From Silanimonas sp. (GTDB taxonomy: Bacteria > Pseudomonadota > Gammaproteobacteria > Xanthomonadales > Xanthomonadaceae): a DNA stretch of 34,915 nt. The stretch lies in NCBI RefSeq assembly GCF_027530345.1, contig NZ_JAPZQK010000057.1, positions 1 to 34,915 of the forward strand, read 5' to 3'. Positions 21,003-29,148 of the stretch are shown here, one piece after another. The position numbers and the translations under genes were made by a program. Below the pieces are notes generated by a model. It saw only the letters and a list, made by a program, of their open reading frames with translations, was not told the origin of the DNA and ran no database searches. Positions within the stretch are counted from its first letter, which is position 1, and the number at the start of each line of letters is the position of its first letter.

Positions 21003-21995
21003 TCAGGGCGCCTGCGCGGCGATCTCGCGGAAGGCGTTGATCACGGCATGCCCCGAGCTCGGCGTCGAGCCGGAGGGGAAGCGTTCGCGGAGCCGACGAC
21101 CGGTCTCGCGCACGCGGGCCGCGTTCGCGTCGCGCTGGGCGCCGAAGGCGGCACGGCCCTCGCGCGAGGCGAAGCGCTGCAGGGCGAAAACGTAGCGCTC
21201 CTGCCCCTCGGTGAGGAAGCCGAGGCAGCCTGCGGCGGATTCCGCAGCGTCCAGCGCACGGCCCGCGCGGTACTGGATTTCGGTGGCGAGCGCGACCGCG
21301 GACTGCGCGAAATCGATGTACGGCGACGCCACGTTGCTGGTGTCGATGTCCGCCGCCATGCGGGCCAGGTGCTCGGCCTCCGCGGCAATCGGGTCGTCGC
21401 GCCAACCCGGTTGCGAGCCGTCCATCCATCCCGCCAGCCGGTGGGCGAAGGCTCCTTGCGACTGCACGTTCTCGTCGTTGCCGGCGGCGAAAGTGCTGCC
21501 GACGATGGCGAAGCGCAACATCATGCGGAGCGTGTTCCCGGAGAGGCCGGCGGCATCCAGAAGCCGCTCGGTTTCGGCGAGGCTCGCCGCTTCGTTGGCG
21601 CCGATCGGCTCGTGGTCATGGCGTCGCGCCTCGCGCTGGCGCAGGTCGTGGCAGGCGCAGAACAAGGCCAGCGCTTCGCGTCCGCCGGTGGTCAGGCCAG
21701 CCTGCGCGAGCAGGGCCGGCAGCTTGTCCTCGAGGAGCTCCAGCAGGTGGTCCTGGTTGTGGTAGGCGTGGCCGTCCTTGCCCAGCGGGCCGTAGCGCAT
21801 CGCCATGCGCACCACCGCGACGCTGGCAACGTCGACGACCGCCGCGTTGCTGATGCCGGCCCGTTCGCAGGCTCGGGCGACACGGCTGGCATACGCGGCG
21901 GCGCGTGGGTCGAGCGCGGGATTCGTCAGCGCGCCGATCGGCACGGCCTGTTCGACGGCATCGGCCGGGTACACCAGACGGTAGTCGATCGGCAT
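21003..21995 (-). CDS. HD-superfamily metal-dependent hydrolase-like protein
   Basis: A 330-residue soluble protein with a divergent HD-type fold. The putative metal ligands are His79 and His83 in YHNQDH, and His116-Asp117 in CACHD. The downstream segment ANEAASLAETERLL (133-146) resembles the NE-S-A helix of the COG4339 group of predicted HD phosphohydrolases. The second half has no motif that I recognise. The ATG at 21995 is chosen over the upstream ATG at 22049 because a TATACT box (22024-22029, minus) lies between them. It follows radC on the same strand with a 56-base gap. The substrate is unknown; nucleotides are a reasonable guess from the fold. Confidence 0.7.
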   Translation of the reverse strand: MPIDYRLVYPADAVEQAVPIGALTNPALDPRAAAYASRVARACERAGISNAAVVDVASVAVVRMAMRYGPLGKDGHAYHNQDHLLELLEDKLPALLAQAGLTTGGREALALFCACHDLRQREARRHDHEPIGANEAASLAETERLLDAAGLSGNTLRMMLRFAIVGSTFAAGNDENVQSQGAFAHRLAGWMDGSQPGWRDDPIAAEAEHLARMAADIDTSNVASPYIDFAQSAVALATEIQYRAGRALDAAESAAGCLGFLTEGQERYVFALQRFASREGRAAFGAQRDANAARVRETGRRLRERFPSGSTPSSGHAVINAFREIAAQAP

Positions 21996-22023
21996 GGGCG
22001 TGCCCGGGGAGCGGTTCGACCGG

Positions 22024-22029
22024 AGTATA
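22024..22029 (-). promoter_or_regulatory. candidate -10 box for the HD-like hydrolase gene
   Basis: On the minus strand the hexamer TATACT lies about 29 bases before the ATG at 21995. No good -35 is seen 17 bases upstream, so read-through from radC is an alternative. Confidence 0.35.
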
Positions 22030-22051
22030 CGGGCGGTTTTCCCCCCCACCG

Positions 22052-22726
22052 CTAGACCCAGCCGCGCTCGGCCATCGAGACGGCCGGACCGTCGCCGACG
22101 ACGAAGTGGTCGAGCAGGCGTACCTCGACAAGGGCCAGCGCCTGTTTCAGCGCTGCAGTGAGCTGGCGGTCGGCCGCGCTCGGCTCGGCGACGCCGCTTG
22201 GATGGTTGTGTCCCAGCACCACGGCCGCCGCATTCAAGCCCATGGCGCGCTGCACCACCACGCGGGGGTGCACGGCGGCCGAATCGATGGAGCCTTCGAA
22301 CAGCACCTCGTGGGCGATCACGCGGTGGCGGTTGTCGAGGAACAGCACGCCAAAGCGCTCGCGCGGCGACGCGCGCAGCCAGCGGCTGAAGTACTCGCCG
22401 GCCTGCCGCGGTGAGGCGAGGGCGTCGCCGCGAGCGAGTTCGCCCTGCAACTGGCGTCGCCCCAAGGCCAGCGCCGCCGAGATCAGCGCGGCCCGCGCCG
22501 GTCCGATCCCGGGAAGTTGGCGCAGCTCAGCGGGAGCGCGGTCGAGCAGGGCACGCAGCCCGCCGCAGCGGTTGATGAGGCCTTGGGCATGGGCGACGGC
22601 ATTGCTGCCGCGTGGCCCGGTGCCGAGGAACAGGGCCAGTAGCTCGGCGTCGGACAAGGCATCCGGGCCCTGGGCGTGCAGGCGTTCGCGGGGGCGGTCC
22701 GTGGCGGGCCAGTCGTGCAGGGTCAT
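22052..22726 (-). CDS. radC: RadC family JAMM/MPN+ protein
   Basis: A 224-residue protein, the standard RadC length. The N-terminus contains RPRERL and a helix-hairpin-helix (LPGIGPARAALI, about 71-82). The C-terminal JAMM metal site is intact: His173 and His175 in GHNHPSG and Asp186 in PSAAD. RadC was once linked to DNA repair, but its role is unsettled; the fold suggests a metal-dependent hydrolase acting on or near DNA. The ATG at 22726 fits the family start. It is divergent from coaBC with 79 bases between starts, a neighbourhood (radC, coaBC, dut) that is conserved in many gammaproteobacteria. Confidence 0.94.
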   Translation of the reverse strand: MTLHDWPATDRPRERLHAQGPDALSDAELLALFLGTGPRGSNAVAHAQGLINRCGGLRALLDRAPAELRQLPGIGPARAALISAALALGRRQLQGELARGDALASPRQAGEYFSRWLRASPRERFGVLFLDNRHRVIAHEVLFEGSIDSAAVHPRVVVQRAMGLNAAAVVLGHNHPSGVAEPSAADRQLTAALKQALALVEVRLLDHFVVGDGPAVSMAERGWV

Positions 22727-22805
22727 GGCGCCAGCGTGGCGTGCGCGGGGCGGATTGGCCGTCCGAACCCGCGGTGCGCTGGGGTAAGCTTCCAACTCAT
22801 TCTCG

Positions 22806-24032
22806 ATGGAGCGCGGCGTGGCGGCATTGCACGGGGAAAGGATCCTGCTCGGCGTCAGCGGAGGCATCGCCGCCTACAAGTCGGCCGACCTCGTGCGCCG
22901 CTTGCGCGAGGCTGGCGCGGAGGTCCGCGTGGTCATGACCGAGGGTGCGGCGCACTTCATCACCGCCACCACGCTGCAGGCCCTCTCCGGACATCCCGTG
23001 CGTGATTCGCTGTGGGACGAATCGGCGGAAGCGGCGATGGGCCACATCGAGCTGGCGCGCTGGGCCACGCGGGTACTGGTGGCTCCCGCCACCGCCGATT
23101 TCCTTGCGCGCCTCGCGCAGGGGCGGGCGGACGACCTGCTCAGCACCTTGTGCCTTGCCACCGAAGCACCGATCGCCGTTGCGCCGGCGATGAATCGCGT
23201 GATGTGGGCGAATGCGGCGACGAAAGCCAACGTGGCCACGCTCCGCCAGCGTGGCGTGGCCGTGTTCGGTCCCGGTGCGGGCGAGCAGGCCTGCGGGGAA
23301 ACCGGCGAGGGCCGGATGCGCGAGCCCACCGAGCTCGTCGGGGATCTCGCGGCAGCGATCGCCGAGGCCACCACGCCGAAGCGCCTCGCGGGGCGGCGCG
23401 TGCTGGTCAGTGCCGGCCCCACCTACGAGGACATCGACCCGGTGCGTTTCGTCGGTAACCGGAGCAGCGGCCGGATGGGCTTCGCGGTCGCCGAAGCGGC
23501 GGCGCGTGCCGGGGCGGAAGTCACGCTCGTGGCCGGCCCCGTGAAGCTGGCCACGCCGGCCGGGGTCCGTCGCGTCGACGTCCGCAGCGCCGCCGAGATG
23601 CACGCCGCTGTCCTGGTCGCGCTGCCGGGGCACGATGCCTACGTTGGTGCCGCCGCGGTCGCCGACTACCGCCCTGCCGAGGTCGCGGGGCAGAAGATCA
23701 AGAAGGGCGCTGGCCCGATGACGCTGCTGCTGGAGCGCACCGCCGACGTGCTGGCCGAAGTCGCGGTCCACGCCCAGCGCCCGCGCTGCGTGATGGGCTT
23801 CGCGGCGGAGACGCATGACGTTGAGGCCTACGCGCGGGGCAAGCTCGCCGCCAAGAAGCTCGACGCCATCGCCGCCAACCAGGTCGGCGTGCCGGGTTGC
23901 GGGTTCGATGCCGACGAGAACGCGCTCACGCTGTATTGGAACGGCGGCGAGAAAACCTTCGCCACCGCGCGCAAGGCCGACATCGCCCGCGGCTTGGTCG
24001 ACTGGATCGCCGACTGGCTGGGCCGCGCATGA
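22806..24032 (+). CDS. coaBC: bifunctional phosphopantothenoylcysteine decarboxylase/phosphopantothenate-cysteine ligase
   Basis: A 408-residue enzyme of coenzyme A synthesis. CoaB joins 4'-phosphopantothenate and cysteine using CTP, and CoaC decarboxylates the product with FMN. The CoaC half starts [12 protein letters not shown]; its catalytic His80 is in GHIELARW and Cys163 in [10 protein letters not shown], with PAMN at 127-130. The CoaB half begins [17 protein letters not shown] (about 199) and carries NRSSGRMG and the KIKK loop (297-300). The ATG at 22806 has no clear Shine-Dalgarno; the GTG at 22818 has GGAG 6 bases before it and may be the true start. The stop overlaps the dut start by four bases (ATGA). 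Confidence 0.95.
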   Translation: MERGVAALHGERILLGVSGGIAAYKSADLVRRLREAGAEVRVVMTEGAAHFITATTLQALSGHPVRDSLWDESAEAAMGHIELARWATRVLVAPATADFLARLAQGRADDLLSTLCLATEAPIAVAPAMNRVMWANAATKANVATLRQRGVAVFGPGAGEQACGETGEGRMREPTELVGDLAAAIAEATTPKRLAGRRVLVSAGPTYEDIDPVRFVGNRSSGRMGFAVAEAAARAGAEVTLVAGPVKLATPAGVRRVDVRSAAEMHAAVLVALPGHDAYVGAAAVADYRPAEVAGQKIKKGAGPMTLLLERTADVLAEVAVHAQRPRCVMGFAAETHDVEAYARGKLAAKKLDAIAANQVGVPGCGFDADENALTLYWNGGEKTFATARKADIARGLVDWIADWLGRA

Positions 24033-24496
24033 GTGCCCTGTCGCCCGCCGTCGACCTGAAGATCCTCGACGCCCGGCTCGGCGGCGAGTTCCCGCTGCCG
24101 GACTACGCCACCGCGCAGTCCGCGGGCATGGACCTCCGCGCCATGCTCGAGGCACCGCTCACGCTGGCCCCGGGCGAGACCGCCCTGGTGCCCAGCGGGC
24201 TGGCCTTCCACATCGGTGACGCTGCGCTGTGCGCCGTGGTGCTGCCGCGCTCGGGCCTTGGCCACAAGCACGGCCTCGTGCTGGGCAACCTCACCGGCCT
24301 GATCGACGCCGACTACCAGGGGCCGCTGATGATCAGCCTGTGGAACCGCGGCACCGCTCCTGTCACCGTCCAGCCCGGCGACCGCGTCGCCCAGCTGGTG
24401 TTCCTGCCCGTCGCCCGCGCCCGCTGGAACGTCGTGGCCGCCTTCGACGCCTCCGAGCGCGGTGAAGGTGGTTTCGGCCACACTGGCACCCGCTGA
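24029..24496 (+). CDS. dut: dUTP diphosphatase
   Basis: A trimeric-type dUTPase of 155 residues that hydrolyses dUTP to dUMP and pyrophosphate, which keeps uracil out of DNA. All five family motifs are present: AGMDLRA (32-38), [11 protein letters not shown] (73-83), [10 protein letters not shown] (90-99), GDRVAQLVF (117-125) and the C-terminal arm [10 protein letters not shown] (144-153). Its ATG overlaps the coaBC stop, indicating translational coupling, and the mutase gene begins 15 bases after its stop. Confidence 0.97.
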   Translation: MSALSPAVDLKILDARLGGEFPLPDYATAQSAGMDLRAMLEAPLTLAPGETALVPSGLAFHIGDAALCAVVLPRSGLGHKHGLVLGNLTGLIDADYQGPLMISLWNRGTAPVTVQPGDRVAQLVFLPVARARWNVVAAFDASERGEGGFGHTGTR

Positions 24497-24511
24497 CCCC
24501 CGGACCCCCGC

Positions 24512-26836
24512 ATGCAGAACGCCGAAACGCCCCGTCCGAAGATCCGCATCCTCAACATCCTGCTGGCGGTGTTTGCCATCGTGGCGGGCGCCTTGCTGGT
24601 TTGGGGCGGCTGGACCCTGCGCTCGGCCGCCGACCTTGCGGTGACGGCCCAAGAGGCGCGGACGGCCGCGGTCGCCGAGCTGCGCGCGCTGCTCGACGCC
24701 GAGCGCGCCAGCCTCGAAGCACAGCGCAAGCTCCCGCGGGTTCGCGACGCCGTGCTGGGCAACAACCTCGACGGCGCGCGCTCCGCGCTGGCCGGCGACT
24801 GGGTGGGCATCGAAGCCGTCGAGATCCATCCGGCCGACATCACCCCGCTGTGGGGTAACGCGGAGCGCTTCGGCTACGGCAAGCTCGGGCTGCTGGTGTC
24901 TGCACTCGACCGCGATGGTGTGCAGATGGCGGTCGTGCAGGACGCCGGGCGTCCGTGGCTGGCGCTTGCCGCCCCGATTCCCGATGAGAACGGGCTGGTC
25001 GGCGTCGCCTACGTGCGCCGCCCGCTCGACCTGCTGCAGCCGCCCATCGACCGCGCCGCGCCCTCTGGGGCTTACGCGGCCCTGCGTCAGGGCGGGCGCT
25101 CGCTGATCGAGTCCGGAAACATCACCCTTTCGGAAGAGGCGGAACGCGGCGCCGTGGCCCTGCCCGAGAGCCGCCTGCGCGTCGTCGGCACCTCGCCATA
25201 CGCCGAACCGGGCACGCTCGACATGGGTGGCTTGGTCGAACTGGTCGCCGGCATTCTGGTCGTCGTGTTCGGTCTGGCGCTCGTGCTCGTTCCGCGCGAG
25301 AAGGCGGCGGCGCTCGCGAGGCGCCTCACGGAGCGCAAGGCCAAGGGGGTCGTGGAAGCGGAGCCGACCCTCGCCGAGCTGCAGGCAGACGGCAAGCTCG
25401 AAACCGCCCGGCCGTCATCCGCGAAGCCCGTCGCGGTCACGCCCAGCGCCCCGGAGTTCACCGTCGAGCGCAGCATCTTCCGCGCCTACGACATCCGCGG
25501 CGTGGTCGGCCAGACGCTCAGCGCCGACGTCGCCCGCCTGATCGGCCGCGCCGTCGGCGCGCTGATGAAGGAGAAGGGCCTGCGTGGCATCGCCATCGGT
25601 CGCGACGGCCGGATCTCCTCGCCGGAGATGTCGCGCGCGCTCATCGACGGCTTGCGCATGTCAGGTATCGACGTCACCGACGTCGGCATGGTCCCGACGC
25701 CGGTCGCGTATTTCGCCGCGCACCACTTGCGCCTCGGCAGCGCCATCGCCGTCACCGGCAGCCACAACCCGCCCGACTACAACGGCTTCAAGATCGTCGT
25801 CGACGGCGAAACCCTGTCCGGTGGCGCGATCAGCGATCTCTACGTCCGCATCGCGGAAGGGCGCATGCCGGTGGCCGAGCGCCGCGGCGAACTCGACACC
25901 GTCGACATTGGCCAGGACTACATCGACCGCGTCGCCGGCGATATCCAGATCGAGCGCCGCCTTCGCGTGGTGGTCGACGCCGGCAGCGGCGTGGCTGGCG
26001 ACCTCGGCCCGCGCTTGCTCGAAGCCATCGGCGCCGATGTCGAGACGCTGTACTGCGACATCGACGGCACCTTCCCCTTCCACCACCCGGACCCGAGCGA
26101 CCCGCACAACCTCGAGGACCTCGTGCAGGCGGTGCAGCGCGCCGGTGCCGACATCGGCCTCGCCTTCGACGGCGATGGCGACCGCCTCGGCGTGGTGACC
26201 CGCGACGGGGAGATGATCTATCCCGACCGCCTGCTGATGCTGTTCGCGGCGGACGTGCTCGAGCGCAACCCGGGCGCCTGCATCATCTACGACGTGAAGT
26301 GCTCGGGGCACCTCGCCGGCTATGTGCTGCGCCATGGCGGCAGCCCGCTGATGTGGAAGACCGGCCATTCGCTGATCAAGGCGAAGATGAAGGAGACGGA
26401 GGCGGAGCTTGCCGGCGAGATGAGCGGCCACTTCTTCTTCAAGGAGCGCTGGTACGGGTTCGACGACGGCCTTTATGCCGCCGCGCGCCTGCTCGAGATT
26501 CTCGCCACCCGCGCGGAGGAGCCGGAAGAGGTCTTCGCCGAGTTGCCGAAAGCCACCAGCACGCCCGAGCTCAAGATCGAGATGCAGGAGGGCGAGCCGC
26601 ATGCCTTCATCGAGGCCTTCGTGGCCGGGGCCCGTTTCGAAGGGGCCCGCGTCTCCACGATCGACGGCCTTCGCGCCGACTGGCCGGATGGCTGGGGGCT
26701 CGTTCGAGCATCGAACACGACGCCCATCCTCGTCTTGCGCTTCGAGGCGGACAACGAGGAGGCGCTGGCCCGGGTGCAGGACGGTTTCCGCGCCGCGATT
26801 CTCGCGATCCGGAGCGACCTGACCCTGCCGTTCTGA
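24512..26836 (+). CDS. algC: phosphomannomutase/phosphoglucomutase with membrane-anchored N-terminal domain
   Basis: A 774-residue two-part protein. Residues about 320-774 are a complete PMM/PGM like AlgC/XanA: phosphoserine Ser417 in AVTGSHNPPDYNG, magnesium loop DGDGD (553-557) and sugar-binding GEMSGH (635-640). It interconverts the 1- and 6-phosphates of mannose and glucose for exopolysaccharide and LPS precursors. The N-terminal part has a membrane helix (14-36), an extracytoplasmic domain (about 38-240) and a second helix (241-260), the layout of a periplasmic sensor, followed by a basic linker. Long forms of this enzyme are known downstream of dut in Pseudomonas and Xanthomonadales. 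The gene could also be named xanA. Confidence 0.93.
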   Translation: MQNAETPRPKIRILNILLAVFAIVAGALLVWGGWTLRSAADLAVTAQEARTAAVAELRALLDAERASLEAQRKLPRVRDAVLGNNLDGARSALAGDWVGIEAVEIHPADITPLWGNAERFGYGKLGLLVSALDRDGVQMAVVQDAGRPWLALAAPIPDENGLVGVAYVRRPLDLLQPPIDRAAPSGAYAALRQGGRSLIESGNITLSEEAERGAVALPESRLRVVGTSPYAEPGTLDMGGLVELVAGILVVVFGLALVLVPREKAAALARRLTERKAKGVVEAEPTLAELQADGKLETARPSSAKPVAVTPSAPEFTVERSIFRAYDIRGVVGQTLSADVARLIGRAVGALMKEKGLRGIAIGRDGRISSPEMSRALIDGLRMSGIDVTDVGMVPTPVAYFAAHHLRLGSAIAVTGSHNPPDYNGFKIVVDGETLSGGAISDLYVRIAEGRMPVAERRGELDTVDIGQDYIDRVAGDIQIERRLRVVVDAGSGVAGDLGPRLLEAIGADVETLYCDIDGTFPFHHPDPSDPHNLEDLVQAVQRAGADIGLAFDGDGDRLGVVTRDGEMIYPDRLLMLFAADVLERNPGACIIYDVKCSGHLAGYVLRHGGSPLMWKTGHSLIKAKMKETEAELAGEMSGHFFFKERWYGFDDGLYAAARLLEILATRAEEPEEVFAELPKATSTPELKIEMQEGEPHAFIEAFVAGARFEGARVSTIDGLRADWPDGWGLVRASNTTPILVLRFEADNEEALARVQDGFRAAILAIRSDLTLPF

Positions 26837-26851
26837 CCCCAGCCCCTCGCG

Positions 26852-26874
26852 CCGGTGTCCGCTCGCGGACCCGG
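26852..26874. terminator. weak hairpin between convergent genes
   Basis: GTCCG (26857-26861) pairs with CGGAC (26866-26870) around CTCG, extended by a bulged CCGG stem. There is no T-run on either strand, so it may only help terminate the convergent mutase and DUF4124 genes. Confidence 0.35.
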
Positions 26875-26884
26875 CACCGGGCGG

Positions 26885-27586
26885 TCACATCTGGGTGGCC
26901 ATCCCGCGCTCGCGGGCCGCTTGGCGCTCGCGGAACAGCACGATCAGCAGTTCCATCTCCTCGCCAAGCACCTGGCGCTCCGCCGCACGCTCGACGCGCG
27001 CCTGCTCCTGCTTCTGCACCTCCTCGCGCAGTTCGAAGATGACGTCGATCGTGCGCCGCGGCACCGGGCGGCCGGCCAGTTCGGCATCGCCAGCGACGCC
27101 CAGTTGCTGGTGCAGGCTGCCGCGCTGCGAATTGATGGCGGCCTCGAGGCTTTCGAGCGTCTCGTCGATCACCTTCTGGCGGTCGATGTAGGCCATGCGC
27201 AGGTCCTCTTCGGTGCGGAAGCTGCTGACCTTTGCCTCTTCGGAGCGCTGTGAGTTCTCGACGCGCGCCTGGGCCTCGGCGGCACGGAGGGCCTCCAATT
27301 CGGCAGCGCGGCGTTCTTCGGGCGTCAGGGCGCGGTCGACGGTACTGCGCACGAGGCCGGTGGTGGCACTCAGTTCGGCGCGCGCCTGGTTCACCACGTC
27401 GGGCGGCAGGGCGTCGGTGTAGTGGACCTTGCCGCTGGAATCCGTCCAGCGGTAGAGCTTCCTCTCCGCGGTCGCGTCGGTGCGTTGCGCCAACACCGGG
27501 CCGACGACCATCGGCAGCGCGGCCAGAAGGGCGATCACCAGCGTGGCGGGCCGCATCATGCGGCGGGCGGGGGCGGTACGGGCCAT
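26885..27586 (-). CDS. DUF4124 domain exported coiled-coil protein
   Basis: A 233-residue protein with an N-terminal signal peptide (hydrophobic core about 14-33, ending VLAQ). A DUF4124 domain follows (KLYRWTDSSGKVHYTD, 43-58), a short beta module common in gammaproteobacterial envelope proteins. Residues about 85-230 are almost entirely charged helix rich in Glu, Arg and Ala, and look like a long coiled coil. Its function is unknown. It begins 6 bases after the pyrE stop and is probably co-transcribed. Start codons at 27559 and 27556 are alternatives, but the 27586 start has a weak GGAT upstream and keeps a basic n-region. Confidence 0.8.
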   Translation of the reverse strand: MARTAPARRMMRPATLVIALLAALPMVVGPVLAQRTDATAERKLYRWTDSSGKVHYTDALPPDVVNQARAELSATTGLVRSTVDRALTPEERRAAELEALRAAEAQARVENSQRSEEAKVSSFRTEEDLRMAYIDRQKVIDETLESLEAAINSQRGSLHQQLGVAGDAELAGRPVPRRTIDVIFELREEVQKQEQARVERAAERQVLGEEMELLIVLFRERQAARERGMATQM

Positions 27587-27592
27587 GTCAGA

Positions 27593-28243
27593 TCATCCGT
27601 CGATCGAACCGTAAGCCGCACGATACGCCATCAGGCGCTCGCGATGCAGGGCCAGTTCCGGGCGGTCCGCGACAAAGGTGAACAGGTCGTCCAGCCGCGC
27701 GACCGAGACGACGGGCACGCCCAGTGCGGCCGAGGCCTCCTGCGCGGCCGAACGCTGGCCCTCCGCACCGCGTTCCTGCCGGTCCAGCGCGATCAGCACG
27801 CCGCAGGGCGTACCACCGGCGGCGCGGATGATCTCCACCGACTCACGCACGGCGGTGCCGGCGGTGATCACGTCGTCGACGATCAGCACGCGGCCCTTCA
27901 GCGGGGCGCCGATCAGGGTGCCGCCCTCGCCGTGGGTCTTGGCTTCCTTGCGGTTGAAGGCGACCGGCACGTCGCGGCCGCGCTTGGCCAGCGCCATCGC
28001 CAGCGCCGTGGCCAGCGGGATGCCCTTGTAGGCCGGGCCGAACAGCATGTCGAAGGCCACGCCACTCTCCAGCAAGGCTTCGGCGTAGCAGTCGGCGAGG
28101 CCCGACAGCGTGGCACCGGTGTTGAACTGCCCGGCGTTGAAGAAGTACGGGCTGGTGCGGCCCGACTTCAGATGGAATTCGCCGAAGCGCAGCGCTTCCG
28201 CGCGCAGCGACAGGTCGAGGAAGGCTTGGCGATAGGCGCTCAC
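27593..28243 (-). CDS. pyrE: orotate phosphoribosyltransferase
   Basis: A 216-residue enzyme of pyrimidine synthesis that makes orotidine monophosphate from orotate and PRPP. The PRPP-binding motif is VLIVDDVITAGTA (119-131), and the flexible catalytic loop has RKEAKTHGEGG (98-108). SGRTSPYFFNAG (27-38) is the conserved N-terminal substrate segment. The GTG at 28243 is chosen because GGAG lies 5 bases upstream and the length then matches the family; the frame is open further up without homology. It is divergent from xthA, a pairing found in many gammaproteobacteria. Confidence 0.95.
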   Translation of the reverse strand: MSAYRQAFLDLSLRAEALRFGEFHLKSGRTSPYFFNAGQFNTGATLSGLADCYAEALLESGVAFDMLFGPAYKGIPLATALAMALAKRGRDVPVAFNRKEAKTHGEGGTLIGAPLKGRVLIVDDVITAGTAVRESVEIIRAAGGTPCGVLIALDRQERGAEGQRSAAQEASAALGVPVVSVARLDDLFTFVADRPELALHRERLMAYRAAYGSIDG

Positions 28244-28377
28244 GCGGGCTCCGGCATCGGTCGGAAAGGCCGTCAGGCTAGCGGAAAGGCCATTCTCCGC
28301 GCATCTGCAGGTCTGCGACGCGCGGCGGCATGGCCTGATCGGCGACAATCCGGCCCTGATCCTTGGCCCTTCTTTCC

Positions 28378-29148
28378 ATGCGAATTTGCAGCTTCAACGC
28401 CAACGGCCTGCGTTCCGCCGCCAGCAAGGGGTTCTTCGACTGGTTCGCTGCGTCCGGCATCGACGTGCTGTGCGTGCAGGAGACCAAGGCGCAGGAGCAC
28501 CAGCTCGTCGACGCGCTGTTCCGCCCGGCCGGCTGGCACGTGGCCTTCCGCGACGCCTCGACGAAGAAGGGCTATTCGGGCGTGGCGGTCTACAGCCGCG
28601 CGAAGCCGGACGCCTACGCCACCGGCCTCGGCTGGGCGCCGTTCGACGAAGAGGGGCGCTGGCTGGAGGCCCGCTTCGGCAAGCTGTCCGTCGTTTCCCT
28701 GTACCTGCCGTCTGGTAGCTCGGGCGACGAGCGCCAGGGATTCAAGTTCGAGGTGATGCGCTGGTTCCGGCCGCAATTGCAGGCGCTGCTGGCTTCGGGC
28801 CGCGATGTGGTGGTCTGCGGCGACTGGAACATCGCGCACACGCCGAAGGACATCCGCAACGCCAAGTCGAACGAGAAGAACTCGGGCTTCCTGCCCGAGG
28901 AGCGCGCTTGGCTGACGGCCCTGCTCGACGAGGATGGCTGGGTCGATGCCTACCGGCACCTGCGCCCGGACGGACAGGACTACACGTGGTGGAGCCAGCG
29001 CGGCGCGGCGCGGGCCAAGAACGTCGGCTGGCGCATCGATTACCAGTTGGTCAGCCCCGGTCTGGGGTCGCGGCTGAAGGATTGTGCGATCCACCCGGAG
29101 CCGCGCTTCTCCGACCATGCGCCGTTCGTCGTCGACTATGCCGACTGA
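28378..29148 (+). CDS. xthA: exodeoxyribonuclease III-type AP endonuclease
   Basis: A 256-residue magnesium-dependent nuclease that cuts at abasic sites in base-excision repair. Catalytic residues are Asn8 (FNANG), Glu35 (VQETKA), Asp149 and Asn151 (CGDWNIAH) and the terminal Asp-His pair in FSDHAPF. The segment YTWWSQRG followed by WRIDYQL is also conserved. The ATG at 28378 begins MRICSFNANG, matching the family; there is no clear Shine-Dalgarno. The stop overlaps the ampG start by 11 bases. Confidence 0.95.
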   Translation: MRICSFNANGLRSAASKGFFDWFAASGIDVLCVQETKAQEHQLVDALFRPAGWHVAFRDASTKKGYSGVAVYSRAKPDAYATGLGWAPFDEEGRWLEARFGKLSVVSLYLPSGSSGDERQGFKFEVMRWFRPQLQALLASGRDVVVCGDWNIAHTPKDIRNAKSNEKNSGFLPEERAWLTALLDEDGWVDAYRHLRPDGQDYTWWSQRGAARAKNVGWRIDYQLVSPGLGSRLKDCAIHPEPRFSDHAPFVVDYAD

